Positions 7,935 through 16,855 of a stretch of DNA of 64,000 nt are shown in pieces. Both the position numbers and the translations under genes were made by a program. The first letter of the stretch is position 1. Each line of letters starts with the position of its first letter. The notes below the pieces were generated by a model that saw only the letters and a program-made list of their open reading frames with translations, was not told the origin of the DNA and did no database searches. Origin of the DNA: Lysinibacillus sphaericus OT4b.31 (GTDB lineage: Bacteria; Bacillota; Bacilli; Bacillales_A; Planococcaceae); NCBI RefSeq assembly GCF_000392615.1, contig NZ_KB933398.1, positions 1,605,391 to 1,669,390 of the forward strand, in the 5' to 3' direction.

Positions 7935-8540
7935 ATGGCAAAAAACAATAGAATTGTAAAAGAATTAGAGGACCAGCAACCAACACGGAAATCAGGTGGT
8001 TTTCAAAAGTTTTTCATGTGGGTATTGCTACCAATTATGTTCGTTGTAGCTGTTTTACTTATTGTAGCTACGCTGATGAATACGAATGTTTTTGATTTAA
8101 GCAAAAAAGCACTAGGAAGCTTACCTTTTGTTGAATCAGAAGAACAACAAGCAAAAGAAGCGGTTGTTAGTAACGATTCAAAGGTAGTCGGCTTACAAGC
8201 TGAAATTCAAGAAAAAGCAGCTGAAATTTCACAGCTGCAAAAGAAATTGGATACATCAACGACTGAAAAAGAACAGCTATTGACGGAGAAAGAACAATTA
8301 CTCTTTGAAATTGAAAAATTAAAAAGAGAACAAGACGACGTTAAACGAGATTTTAATGATATTTTAACAACCTTTGATAAAATGTCTGCTAAAGCAGCGG
8401 CACCAGTCCTCATTAAAATGAGCGATGCAGAGGCACTACGTATTCTATCTAATTTAAAACCAGATAAATTAGCAGCCATCCTAGAAAAGATGGATCCACA
8501 AGATGCTGCTAAATATACAGAAATGATGTCGAAACAATAA
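7935..8540 (+). CDS. ylxF: YlxF/MotE-like membrane protein, MgtE_N-like C-terminus
   Basis: Protein of 201 residues between fliJ and fliK, the position of ylxF in B. subtilis. It has a cytoplasmic N-terminus, one membrane helix (about residues 25-46, FMWVLLPIMFVVAVLLIVATLM), a long extracytoplasmic coiled coil (about 75-135) and a C-terminal helical repeat, ILSNLKPDKLAAILEKMDP, resembling the MgtE N-terminal fold. Related MotE proteins act as chaperones for the stator protein MotC; that role is inferred from family only. ATG 7935 follows CAGGTGA; a longer reading from 7887 lacks a ribosome-binding site and overlaps fliJ. Confidence 0.85.
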   Translation: MAKNNRIVKELEDQQPTRKSGGFQKFFMWVLLPIMFVVAVLLIVATLMNTNVFDLSKKALGSLPFVESEEQQAKEAVVSNDSKVVGLQAEIQEKAAEISQLQKKLDTSTTEKEQLLTEKEQLLFEIEKLKREQDDVKRDFNDILTTFDKMSAKAAAPVLIKMSDAEALRILSNLKPDKLAAILEKMDPQDAAKYTEMMSKQ

Positions 8541-8561
8541 GGACTGAAAGGGGGTGAAAAC

Positions 8562-9839
8562 ATGAATATTGCAATGATGCAAATGATGTCTTCTAAAGTA
8601 GCTACACCAAAAAATGTAGCAACGAGTAGTACTGATATTAAGACAAATGAAGTAAAGGCCAAAGATCATTTATCAACTTTTGGATCTGTCTTTGGACAAG
8701 TAATGTCCTCTACAAACCAAGCAAATCAAACGACTCAATCTTCGGGCACGAAAGAGGAGGCAGGTCTTGCTGAGTTAGCGGCTGTATTGGATGCAGAATC
8801 AATCGAGGAACTACTAAATCTATTGGATATTCCACACGATGATGGCTTGTTAATGCTTCAAGTGGGAGAAGATGGCAAAGCAGTTGCTATTGATGAAATG
8901 TTAAATCTGGATGATTTAATGGCTGCATTGAATATTGATGCAGAGCAATTGCAAAAATTGGTGCAACAGCTATTAGGTGAAGAACAGCAAGCAAGTGATG
9001 TTTGGGAGCTACTGGCATTAGTAGATGCTCAAGCACCGTTGCTTCAAACACAGATAGTATCTGCTTTACAAGGTGAAGAAGAAGTAACACCAAAAGAAGT
9101 AACGCAGTTATTACAGGTGTTAAAGCTAGCTGAATTAGTTGGACAGAAAACCGATTTAACGGTAGCGCAAGAAAACTTGCTAGCAAATAGCAAAAACTTT
9201 TTAACAACGATGCAAACACAGATTGAAACAATTCAAACTGCACTGCAAGTAACAACAAAAACAACGGTAACACTGCCGTTACAGGGCTTCCAACAAGTTG
9301 TCCAGCAAGTGCAGGTAACGAAACAGACCGATACAAGTGCTAACGAGATGGTCACATCAAATACAGTACAAACAAAGGCAGACACATACCAAGTCACTTT
9401 ACCAGCAGCAAAACCAGCACAGTCTGAGGCATTACTAAAAGAGATGCAAGCTATTATCAACAAAGCTCAAATCTCTAATGCACAAGGTATTACGCGCTTA
9501 ACATTGAAATTATATCCAGAAAACCTAGGGACAATTCGTATCGAACTTGTACAAAATGATGGTGTTTTAACAGCACGTCTTCTTGCTTCTACTGCGCATG
9601 GACGTGAACTACTTGATAGCCAATCACATCAATTAAAGCAAGCCTTTGTCCAGCAGAACATTCAAGTCGACAGGCTTGATATTGCGCAGTCATTGCAGGA
9701 TGCAGATCGTCAACAACGTGATCAAAGCTTCTTTAATAACTTCTTTAAGCAACAGCAAGAAGAAGAACAAGAGCAAAAAAATGACGATGACGATGATAGC
9801 AAGTCCTTTAGTGATTACCTAGTAAATGAGGAGGTGTAA
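8562..9839 (+). CDS. fliK: flagellar hook-length control protein FliK
   Basis: FliK measures hook length and triggers the FlhB specificity switch. The 425-residue protein has a long Gln/Thr/Ala/Leu-rich ruler region (about 1-290), then the conserved Flg_hook C-terminal domain, seen as LTLKLYPENLGTIRIEL and LDSQSHQLKQAFVQQNI (about 305-375). It ends in a Gln/Glu- and Asp-rich tail. The ruler is poorly conserved, as expected; the C-terminal domain and the position before flgD make the call firm. AAGGGGGTG lies upstream of the ATG. Confidence 0.93.
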   Translation: MNIAMMQMMSSKVATPKNVATSSTDIKTNEVKAKDHLSTFGSVFGQVMSSTNQANQTTQSSGTKEEAGLAELAAVLDAESIEELLNLLDIPHDDGLLMLQVGEDGKAVAIDEMLNLDDLMAALNIDAEQLQKLVQQLLGEEQQASDVWELLALVDAQAPLLQTQIVSALQGEEEVTPKEVTQLLQVLKLAELVGQKTDLTVAQENLLANSKNFLTTMQTQIETIQTALQVTTKTTVTLPLQGFQQVVQQVQVTKQTDTSANEMVTSNTVQTKADTYQVTLPAAKPAQSEALLKEMQAIINKAQISNAQGITRLTLKLYPENLGTIRIELVQNDGVLTARLLASTAHGRELLDSQSHQLKQAFVQQNIQVDRLDIAQSLQDADRQQRDQSFFNNFFKQQQEEEQEQKNDDDDDSKSFSDYLVNEEV

Positions 9840-9841
9840 GC

Positions 9842-10513
9842 ATGGCAGAAGAAAAGAAAATTTCAAATGACCTTTACTACTCAAGCTATACTCCACCTAC
9901 AAGGCAAACAGGAAATAGTGAGCTTGGTAAAGATGCATTTTTACAATTATTAATTACCCAGTTACAGCATCAAGATCCAACGAACCCTATGGATGATCGT
10001 GAGTTTATTGCTCAAATGGCGCAGTTCTCTTCTCTTGAGCAAATGCAAAATATGACCAAGGCAATTGAATCCTTACTGCTTTCACAACAACAAACACAGC
10101 TCATGAACTATACAACATTTGTTGGAAAAGAAGTGAAATGGCATGAAATTACCGAAGAACTAGATGAGAATAGTAAGCCAATTGTAAAAGAAGGTACGGG
10201 CGTTATACAATCCTTAAAGTTTGTTGATGGTGAAGCAGTGTTTGTTTTAGAGGATGGCAAGGAGATAAACCCTGGTAACATCTCAGCAATTTTAAATAAT
10301 GCTGAAACAAGCACAGATGGTAACAACTCATCCACCGAATCACCACTTGTACAAGCAAGTCAGCTGATTGGTAAAAATGTTACTTATAATGATGGCGAAC
10401 AAGCGCTACAAGGACGGATTGTCTCTGTGACAAGTAAAGATGGTATTATTTACTATGTTTTAGACAATGACAAAAAACTAACAGGAAAAGAATTCACAGT
10501 AATAAGCGAATAG
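9842..10513 (+). CDS. flgD: flagellar hook assembly (cap) protein FlgD
   Basis: FlgD is the scaffold cap for hook polymerisation. The N-terminal half carries the FlgD signature LGKDAFLQLLITQLQHQDP with NPMDDREFIAQMAQFSSLEQM just after. At 223 residues it is clearly longer than the B. subtilis protein of about 140, owing to a C-terminal extension (about 95-223) that holds a likely duplicated small beta domain: both TTFVGKEVKWHEI and SQLIGKNVTYNDG begin similar segments. It lies 2 bases after fliK. Confidence 0.94.
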   Translation: MAEEKKISNDLYYSSYTPPTRQTGNSELGKDAFLQLLITQLQHQDPTNPMDDREFIAQMAQFSSLEQMQNMTKAIESLLLSQQQTQLMNYTTFVGKEVKWHEITEELDENSKPIVKEGTGVIQSLKFVDGEAVFVLEDGKEINPGNISAILNNAETSTDGNNSSTESPLVQASQLIGKNVTYNDGEQALQGRIVSVTSKDGIIYYVLDNDKKLTGKEFTVISE

Positions 10514-10527
10514 AGGTGGCAATAAAG

Positions 10528-10899
10528 ATGGATAAGTTTTCAATTCATCGTGTACCATTGCATCCAACTATTCGTCAAACGCAACCTACGCCCGTTAGAT
10601 TACAGCAATCATTTAGTGCACATTTACAGGAGGCTACCCAGCAACAAGAGCTTAAAGTAAGTAAGCATGCGCATGAACGCATAGTCGAGCGTAATATTAC
10701 GATTACTGAACAAGAATGGCAGGTTGTATCTGACAAAGTATTTGAGGCACACTCAAAAGGTGTCAAACAACCATTAGTCTTGATGGACCAAGCAGCTTTA
10801 ATTGTCAGTGCTAAAAACGCCACTGTCATTACAGCAATGGATCGCACGGAAGCAAAACAACAACTGTTTACAAATATTGATGGCACTATTGTGCTTTAA
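10528..10899 (+). CDS. TIGR02530-type flagellar operon protein
   Basis: A protein of 123 residues between flgD and flgE. The central block HAHERIVERNITITEQEW, followed by VKQPLVLMDQAALIVS, is that of the conserved Firmicute flagellar operon protein family catalogued as TIGR02530, whose function is not established. No membrane segment or signal peptide is present. I use ATG 10528, 8 bases after GAGGTGG (10513-10519); the in-frame GTG at 10516 lies inside that ribosome-binding site. Its place suggests a role around hook assembly, but that is inference. Confidence 0.85.
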   Translation: MDKFSIHRVPLHPTIRQTQPTPVRLQQSFSAHLQEATQQQELKVSKHAHERIVERNITITEQEWQVVSDKVFEAHSKGVKQPLVLMDQAALIVSAKNATVITAMDRTEAKQQLFTNIDGTIVL

Positions 10900-11009
10900 G
10901 GCTGGACCTTCTGATGTAAGGGAGCCTTATGTGTAGCTGACTGATTGAAGCACACAATTTTCATTAAAAATCTCGAGGCTATTTGATAAAAGAAGGGAGA
11001 ACGACAATT

Positions 11010-11975
11010 ATGTTACGTTCTATGTATTCAGGTATTTCAGGTTTAAAAAACTTCCAAACGAAGCTTGACGTTATTGGTAATAACATCGCAAACGTTAATA
11101 CACATGGCTTTAAAAAGGGTCGTGTAATTTTTAAAGACCTTATGTCTCAAACACAAGCAGGAGCTTCAGGGCCTACTGGTACACGTGGGGGTACAAATGC
11201 TATGCAAGTAGGTTTAGGAACGACTATGGCAGCAATTGATACGGTGCACGGCACTGGGTCTCGTCAAAATACTGGACGTGTCCTCGACCTTGCTATTCAA
11301 GGTGAAGGTTTCTTCATGGTTGCTGATGCAAATGCAGCACCTGTAGACGGTGTTATTGATGAAGAAGGATTTTCTAATACCGTTTATACACGTGCAGGGA
11401 ATTTTTACATGGATGAAAATGGCTACATTGTAAATACAGAAGGTAAATATCTTGTAGGACATGCAATTGATCCAGCTGATCTCATTACAGAGGTAAATCC
11501 AGATGGTGTAAGTACAGCTGATGAAGATAAAGAGGCAAATGGTTTAGCTGACAATACGGAGAATTTATATGTAGACGGTGCGATTGATTTAGACGGTGTA
11601 CGCCCAATCAAAATTCCAACGACGGCACAATCTATGAGTATTGGACAAGATGGAACAATCAATTATGTAGATGTTAATGGTAAACGCCAATATGCGGGAC
11701 AAATTATTATGGCGAAATTCCCGAATGCGGAAGGTCTTGAAAAAGTAGGCAGTAACTACTTCCAAACAACTGCTAACTCTGGCGACCCTGTTGTACAAAT
11801 TGCAACTCAGGCAGGTATCGGTTCTGTTAATCCCGGCGCTTTAGAGATGTCTAACGTAGACCTTTCTGAGGAGTTTACAGAGATGATTGTTGCACAACGT
11901 GGGTTCCAAGCGAATACGCGTATTATCACAACTTCAGATGAAATTCTTCAAGAACTTGTTAACTTAAAACGATAG
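11010..11975 (+). CDS. flgE: flagellar hook protein FlgE (FlgG-like; called flgG in older Bacillus annotation)
   Basis: Hook/rod-family protein of 321 residues. The N-terminus has the family signature LDVIGNNIANVNTHGFKKG and the C-terminus the matching VDLSEEFTEMIVAQRGFQAN, which together form the central coiled coil. In B. subtilis the equivalent protein (264 residues, formerly FlgG) is the hook subunit. This copy is longer, mainly through an acidic Asn/Asp-rich insert at about residues 150-200. Start ATG 11010 follows GAAGGGAGA; an earlier TTG at 10983 is not supported by a ribosome-binding site. Confidence 0.92.
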   Translation: MLRSMYSGISGLKNFQTKLDVIGNNIANVNTHGFKKGRVIFKDLMSQTQAGASGPTGTRGGTNAMQVGLGTTMAAIDTVHGTGSRQNTGRVLDLAIQGEGFFMVADANAAPVDGVIDEEGFSNTVYTRAGNFYMDENGYIVNTEGKYLVGHAIDPADLITEVNPDGVSTADEDKEANGLADNTENLYVDGAIDLDGVRPIKIPTTAQSMSIGQDGTINYVDVNGKRQYAGQIIMAKFPNAEGLEKVGSNYFQTTANSGDPVVQIATQAGIGSVNPGALEMSNVDLSEEFTEMIVAQRGFQANTRIITTSDEILQELVNLKR

Positions 11976-12170
11976 TTTCAAGTAATTGATTAAATTAGAT
12001 TTAGCTCTGAATGCCAAACCTTTGAGGTCATTTTAACCCCACAGGTGAAATCAAGAAAAATATTTTTACATTAGTACTCTAGTGTTAATAATACTAGTGT
12101 TGCAACTGCCACAGGACGTGCTTGTTAGGTGTAAACGGCGTTCTGCACTAAAGAAACATAAAATCAATAT

Positions 12171-12216
12171 GAGGGAGGGTCGGGCCGGCTCTCTTGCTAG
12201 ACCCGGCCCTATTTCA
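12171..12216 (+). promoter_or_regulatory. swrD ribosome-binding site split from its start codon by a hairpin
   Basis: The Shine-Dalgarno GAGGGAGGG (12171-12179) lies 37 bases before the swrD ATG, too far to work linearly. A perfect 7-bp G/C stem, GGGCCGG (12182-12188) with CCGGCCC (12203-12209), lies between. When folded, only 2 + 7 = 9 unpaired bases separate Shine-Dalgarno and ATG, an ideal spacing. No other ribosome-binding site precedes the ATG. Bacteriophage T4 genes 25 and 38 are known precedents for such structural juxtaposition. Confidence 0.6.
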
Positions 12217-12438
12217 ATGATTGAACTATCACGTCTAAATGGCAAAGCATTCACATTAAATGCTTTATACATAGAAACAGTCGAATCTTTTCCAGATACG
12301 ACCATTACTTTGACGACAGGAACAAAACTCATTGTTTTACAGAGTGAAGACGAGGTGCGACAAAAGGTAAAAGCCTTTTATAAAAATATACAAATACTAT
12401 CAAACCCGCATCTACGAGGTGAAGAAGATGAAGAATAA
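12217..12438 (+). CDS. swrD: swarming motility protein SwrD (FlbD family)
   Basis: Small protein of 73 residues starting MIELSRLNGKAFTLNALYIE and continuing with the FlbD/SwrD pattern PDTTITLTTGTKLIVLQS. In B. subtilis SwrD raises flagellar motor power, probably through the stator, and is needed for swarming. An upstream in-frame ATG (12169) would add 16 residues of low-complexity sequence unlike the family, with no ribosome-binding site, so I start at 12217. The end overlaps fliL. The unusual start region is described separately. Confidence 0.9.
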   Translation: MIELSRLNGKAFTLNALYIETVESFPDTTITLTTGTKLIVLQSEDEVRQKVKAFYKNIQILSNPHLRGEEDEE

Positions 12439-12856
12439 TAAAATGTTAACGATGCTCATTATTGTATTAGTGACCATCATACTTATTGGGGTTATCGCGT
12501 TTGTTTTACTTACTCAATTCAATAAGCCCGCAGCGTCACTTGAGCCAACGATTGATGAGGTAGTAGAAACGCTGGTGGATGTGCCAGAAATTACGACAAA
12601 TCTTGCCGATAAACGAGTTGTTCGTATGACGTTAAAAATTCAAACAACAAGTAAGGATGCTGCAGCTGAATTAACAAAACGTCAATACCAAACAAATAAC
12701 ATCATTATTGAGGAACTTTCTGAAATGACGTTAGAAAATTTGGAAGGTAAACAAGGTAAGCAATTGTTCCAAAAGGCAATAAAAACAAAATTAAATGAAC
12801 TGATGCAAGAGGGAGAAATTCAACAAGTGTATATTACCTCCTTCATCACCACTTAA
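12428..12856 (+). CDS. fliL: flagellar basal body-associated protein FliL
   Basis: FliL is a single-pass membrane protein that surrounds or supports the stator. The 142-residue product has an N-terminal membrane helix (about 6-28, MLTMLIIVLVTIILIGVIAF) and an extracytoplasmic FliL domain with the typical ITTNLADKRVVRMTLKIQ strand. ATG 12428 lies 6 bases after GAGGTG (12416-12421); an earlier in-frame GTG at 12419 is inside that site. It overlaps the swrD end by 11 bases. Confidence 0.93.
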   Translation: MKNNKMLTMLIIVLVTIILIGVIAFVLLTQFNKPAASLEPTIDEVVETLVDVPEITTNLADKRVVRMTLKIQTTSKDAAAELTKRQYQTNNIIIEELSEMTLENLEGKQGKQLFQKAIKTKLNELMQEGEIQQVYITSFITT

Positions 12857-12890
12857 AAAAACAGAAACTGCTTGAAATGGAGGTGGGCAA

Positions 12891-13886
12891 ATGGCAGGAG
12901 ATGTGTTATCCCAATCTGAGATAGATGCGCTTCTTTCCGCAATATCGACCGGTGAAATGTCAGCGGATGATATTAAAAAAGAAGACGAGGGGCGCAAGGT
13001 TAAAGTATATGACTTTAAACGAGCGCTACGTTTCTCAAAAGATCAGATCCGAAGTTTGACCCGAATACACGAAAACTTTGCACGACTATTGACTACTTTC
13101 TTTTCTGCACAGCTAAGAAGCTATGTGCAGATTACAGTAGCATCAGTAGACCAAATACCATTTGAAGAGTTTGTACGTTCGATTCCGAATATGACACTCA
13201 TTAATGTGTTTGAAGTACCACCACTTGATGGTAATATATTGATGGAAATAAATCCTAATATTGCTTATTCAATGCTAGATCGTCTAATGGGCGGTAGTGG
13301 GGCGAGTCATAGTAATGTTGATAACCTAACGGAAATAGAAACTAAAATTATGACAAACCTTTTTGAACGCTCATTCGATAATTTACGCGAGGCATGGGAA
13401 AATGTCGCTGAAATCGACCCGATTTTAGTAGAACTTGAAGTAAATCCTCAATTTTTACAAATGATTTCACCCAATGAAACGGTCGTCGTTATTTCATTAA
13501 ATACGATTATCGGTGAGACAAGCGGTATGATTAATATTTGTATACCGCATGTTGTTTTGGAACCAATTGTACCAAATCTTTCGGTACGCTACTGGATGCA
13601 GACGAATACAAAAGAGATGTCTCCAGAGCAAACTAAAATGCTTGAAACACGTGTGAAACAAGCACAGTTACCACTTTCTGTAGAGTTAGGTATTACAGAT
13701 ATTACTATTGAGGATTTCCTAATGATGCAAATTGGTGATGTGATTCAATTAGAGCAAAAAATTGAAGATCCACTAATGCTTAAAGTAGGAACACTACCTA
13801 AATTCACAGTACAACCCGGTAAACAAGGTAAAAAATTAGCAATCCAGATTATCGACCCTTTGAAAGGAGGAGACGAAGATGAGTGA
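12891..13886 (+). CDS. fliM: flagellar motor switch protein FliM
   Basis: FliM is the C-ring switch protein that binds phosphorylated CheY and sets rotation direction. The N-terminus has the CheY-P-binding peptide LSQSEIDALLSAI (about 5-17), followed by the CheC-like middle domain (about 45-235, with GGSG near 142) and a C-terminal SpoA/FliN-like domain ending in KGGDEDE. Length 331 is normal. GGAGGTGG precedes the ATG. The end overlaps the fliY start by 8 bases. Confidence 0.97.
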   Translation: MAGDVLSQSEIDALLSAISTGEMSADDIKKEDEGRKVKVYDFKRALRFSKDQIRSLTRIHENFARLLTTFFSAQLRSYVQITVASVDQIPFEEFVRSIPNMTLINVFEVPPLDGNILMEINPNIAYSMLDRLMGGSGASHSNVDNLTEIETKIMTNLFERSFDNLREAWENVAEIDPILVELEVNPQFLQMISPNETVVVISLNTIIGETSGMINICIPHVVLEPIVPNLSVRYWMQTNTKEMSPEQTKMLETRVKQAQLPLSVELGITDITIEDFLMMQIGDVIQLEQKIEDPLMLKVGTLPKFTVQPGKQGKKLAIQIIDPLKGGDEDE

Positions 13887-15114
13887 TGAAATGCTCTCCC
13901 AAGAAGAAATTGAAGCGTTATTAAGGGGCGAAACGTTGGAAGATAAAAACAGCGACACCGAAGCTTCTGAACATGATGAAATGAATGAAATACGAGTAGA
14001 GGATTACCTAGACTCGTTTGCTCAAGATGCACTAGGTGAAGTAGGAAATATATCTTTTGGTAGCTCTGCTACGGCACTTTCAGCGTTATTAGGTCAAAAA
14101 GTAGATATTACTACCCCAAGTATCTCAATGATAAATCGCAATAAATTAGAAGAGGAGTTTCCTCATCCGTATGTAGCTGTACAAGTGGAGTACACGATTG
14201 GTTTAACAGGCATGAATTTACTTGTTATTAAACAATCAGATGCAGCTATTATTGCAGATTTAATGTTAGGTGGGGATGGCTTAAATCCAAAACCTGACTT
14301 AGGCGAAATTCAGCTAAGTGCAGTACAAGAAGCAATGAACCAAATGATGGGTTCAGCTGCAACATCAATGTCGACAGTATTTAACAAAAAGGTGGATATT
14401 TCACCACCAACTATAGATTTAATGAATATTTCTCAAAATGAAGGTCGAGATAATATTCCGGAAGATGATTTACTTGTGAAAGTATCATTCCGACTGCGAA
14501 TTGGTAATTTAATTGATTCGAATCTAATGCAATTATTACCACTGAGATTTAGCCAAAACATTGTTAAGTCATTATTAGGTGAAACGGAGGCGATTGAAGA
14601 ACCTGTGGCTGCAACAATTGCACCCGAAGCGCCACCTGTAGCACCGCCACCTGTTCAACAAGCGCCGCTACAGCAACAGCCGGTATATCAACAACCTGAA
14701 GCGCCTGTGCAGCAACCAATGTATCAACAACCTGTACAACAACCAATGCAGCAAGAACAACCGATTCAAATGTCTGCAAGACCGGCACAACCTGTCAATG
14801 TTCAACAAGCACAGTTTGCTAGCTTTGATCCAAATGTAATCTCGCAATCTGAAGCTAGAAATTTAAATATGCTACTTGATATTCCATTGCAAGTTACTGT
14901 AGAGTTAGGACGTACGAAACGTTCTGTTAAAGAGATTTTAGAACTTGCAAGTGGATCGATTATTGAACTAGATAAATTAGCTGGGGAACCAGTCGATATA
15001 CTAGTAAATAGCCGTTTAATCGCTAAGGGCGAAGTAGTTGTTATTGATGAAAACTTCGGTGTTCGCATTACAGATGTTTTAAGTCAAGCAGAGCGTTTAA
15101 ATAATTTAAGATAG
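13879..15114 (+). CDS. fliY: flagellar motor switch phosphatase FliY
   Basis: FliY combines CheY-P phosphatase and FliN-type C-ring functions. The order is an N-terminal CheY-binding peptide (LSQEEIEALLRG, about 6-17), a CheC-like phosphatase domain with both active-site helices (EVGNISFGSSATALS near 54 and a second EAMNQMMGSAATSMS near 154), a Gln/Pro-rich linker (about 235-315, repeats of QQP) and a C-terminal FliN/SpoA domain (about 325-411). The linker makes it somewhat longer (411) than the B. subtilis protein of about 378. Confidence 0.96.
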   Translation: MSDEMLSQEEIEALLRGETLEDKNSDTEASEHDEMNEIRVEDYLDSFAQDALGEVGNISFGSSATALSALLGQKVDITTPSISMINRNKLEEEFPHPYVAVQVEYTIGLTGMNLLVIKQSDAAIIADLMLGGDGLNPKPDLGEIQLSAVQEAMNQMMGSAATSMSTVFNKKVDISPPTIDLMNISQNEGRDNIPEDDLLVKVSFRLRIGNLIDSNLMQLLPLRFSQNIVKSLLGETEAIEEPVAATIAPEAPPVAPPPVQQAPLQQQPVYQQPEAPVQQPMYQQPVQQPMQQEQPIQMSARPAQPVNVQQAQFASFDPNVISQSEARNLNMLLDIPLQVTVELGRTKRSVKEILELASGSIIELDKLAGEPVDILVNSRLIAKGEVVVIDENFGVRITDVLSQAERLNNLR

Positions 15115-15135
15115 TTTCAATTGGAGGAGTTAACC

Positions 15136-15498
15136 ATGTCTAAAAGAATTTTGATTGTAGACGATGCTGCATTCATGCGCATGATGATCAAGGATATTTT
15201 ATCGAAAAATGGATTTGAAGTTGTAGGGGAAGCTGCTGATGGTTTACAGGCTGTTGAAAAATACAACGAGTTAAAACCGGATTTAGTAACAATGGACATT
15301 ACGATGCCTGAAATGGATGGTATTGCAGCTCTTAAAGCCATTAAGGGGACAGATCCAAGTGCTACTGTAATCATGTGTTCTGCAATGGGACAACAAGCAA
15401 TGGTAATCGATGCAATTCAAGCTGGTGCGAAAGACTTTATCGTTAAGCCTTTCCAAGCGGATCGTGTAATTGAAGCGATTCAAAAAGCACTAGGATGA
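15136..15498 (+). CDS. cheY: chemotaxis response regulator CheY
   Basis: Single-domain receiver of 120 residues. Acidic pocket residues are Asp9/Asp10, the phosphorylation site is Asp54 (VTMDITMPEMDG), and the conserved Lys is in KDFIVKPF. Phosphorylated by CheA, it acts on FliM/FliY at the switch; FliY and CheC remove the phosphate. ATG 15136 is preceded by TTGGAGGAG, so the in-frame TTG at 15121 is not the start. Confidence 0.98.
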   Translation: MSKRILIVDDAAFMRMMIKDILSKNGFEVVGEAADGLQAVEKYNELKPDLVTMDITMPEMDGIAALKAIKGTDPSATVIMCSAMGQQAMVIDAIQAGAKDFIVKPFQADRVIEAIQKALG

Positions 15499-15502
15499 TT
15501 GC

Positions 15503-16180
15503 ATGCAAATGTTAAAATCATTTCGTATAACGATGATTTTTGCATTTCTTGTACCCTTCCTGTTTTTGTACCCAACATCAACTTCTGTTTATGCTAACAC
15601 CGATACGAACAGTATTGAGTATTGCATGAAAAATCCAGAAGAATGTAAAGATGACTCAGACCCAGCTGCTAAAGAAGATACAGTTGTCTCAGCAGCTGGG
15701 GACGTGTCTGCATGGGAATACATAAAAATGGTTTTGGCGCTTATTTTTGTTGTAGCTTTATTTTATGGGTTAATGAAGTTCTTAAATAAAAGAAATCTAA
15801 CCTTTCAACGGAATCAAATGGTACAAAACTTAGGCGGTTTATCGTTAGGTGCACAAAAATCTGTGCAACTTCTACAAGTTGGAAAATCACTATATTTAGT
15901 TGGTGTTGGTGAGGATGTACAACTGTTACGTGAAATTACAGACCCTCAGGAAGTTGAGGCACTACTAGCACTCTATAATGAACGACAAGAATATGCAGCA
16001 ACATCACCTTATATCACTGAATTATTTTCTAAGTTTAAGAAAAAAAATACGCAAGGTTCAACAACACAGCAAAATCAGGATACGTTTGGTGAACTATTTG
16101 AAAAAAAGATATCTGAAATCAAACAGGAGCGTAGTGAAGAACTGGAGAAATGGAAACAAAAGGAGAATGATGATAAATGA
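15503..16180 (+). CDS. fliO: flagellar biosynthetic protein FliO (FliZ)
   Basis: FliO (called FliZ in B. subtilis) helps assemble FliP into the export gate. The 225-residue protein has a cleavable-looking signal peptide (about 1-31, ending SVYA), a short extracytoplasmic segment with two Cys (about 42 and 49), a membrane helix (about 72-91, YIKMVLALIFVVALFYGLM) and a cytoplasmic FliO domain (VQLLQVGKSLYLVGVGEDVQ). The ATG is 4 bases after cheY, and the stop overlaps the fliP start. Confidence 0.93.
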   Translation: MQMLKSFRITMIFAFLVPFLFLYPTSTSVYANTDTNSIEYCMKNPEECKDDSDPAAKEDTVVSAAGDVSAWEYIKMVLALIFVVALFYGLMKFLNKRNLTFQRNQMVQNLGGLSLGAQKSVQLLQVGKSLYLVGVGEDVQLLREITDPQEVEALLALYNERQEYAATSPYITELFSKFKKKNTQGSTTQQNQDTFGELFEKKISEIKQERSEELEKWKQKENDDK

Positions 16181-16842
16181 ATGATGTAGTCGACATCCTT
16201 TCTGGTAGTGATCCGACCAATGTTTCCACCTCTGTTAAACTACTATTATTATTAACAGTATTATCACTTGCCCCAAGTATTTTAATATTGATGACATCGT
16301 TTGCGAGAATCGTAATTGTGTTGTCGTTTGTACGTACAGCATTAGCGACCCAGCAAATGCCTCCTAACCAGGTCATTGTCGGTCTTGCATTGTTTTTAAC
16401 ATTCTTCATCATGGCTCCAACATTCCAAGAAGTTAATAAGGAAGCATTACAGCCATTATTTGATGAGGAAATAGGGTTAGAGGAAGCATATGATCGTGCA
16501 AGTGTACCTTTTAAGGAATTTATGAGTAAGCATACAAGGCAAAAGGATCTAGATTTATTTTTAAAGTACAATCAAGCAGAAAAACCAGCATCTGTGGAAG
16601 AAATTCCATTAACAATGCTCGTTCCTGCCTTCGCCCTGAGCGAAATAAAAACAGCATTTCAAATTGGTTTTATGATTTTTATTCCATTCCTTGTTATCGA
16701 TATGATTGTGGCAAGTACGTTAATGTCGATGGGGATGATGATGTTACCACCGGTTATGATTTCATTGCCGTTTAAGATTTTATTATTTGTACTTGTCGAT
16801 GGCTGGTATCTCGTAATGAAATCCTTACTACAAAGTTTTTAG
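16177..16842 (+). CDS. fliP: flagellar type III export gate protein FliP
   Basis: FliP is the pentameric core of the export gate. The 221-residue protein has four hydrophobic helices and the family signatures RIVIVLSFVRTALATQQMPP and SEIKTAFQIGFMIFIPFLVID (each given in part), plus the final MLPPVMISLPFKILLFVLVDGW. The first hydrophobic stretch (about 20-42) may act as a signal sequence. ATGA overlap with fliO implies coupling. Confidence 0.97.
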   Translation: MNDVVDILSGSDPTNVSTSVKLLLLLTVLSLAPSILILMTSFARIVIVLSFVRTALATQQMPPNQVIVGLALFLTFFIMAPTFQEVNKEALQPLFDEEIGLEEAYDRASVPFKEFMSKHTRQKDLDLFLKYNQAEKPASVEEIPLTMLVPAFALSEIKTAFQIGFMIFIPFLVIDMIVASTLMSMGMMMLPPVMISLPFKILLFVLVDGWYLVMKSLLQSF

Positions 16843-16855
16843 GGGATGATACAGT

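Noticed and set aside
12169-12216. 16-residue N-terminal extension of SwrD from ATG 12169
   Set aside because: No ribosome-binding site upstream of it, and family members begin at MIEL; the segment is better explained as Shine-Dalgarno plus hairpin.
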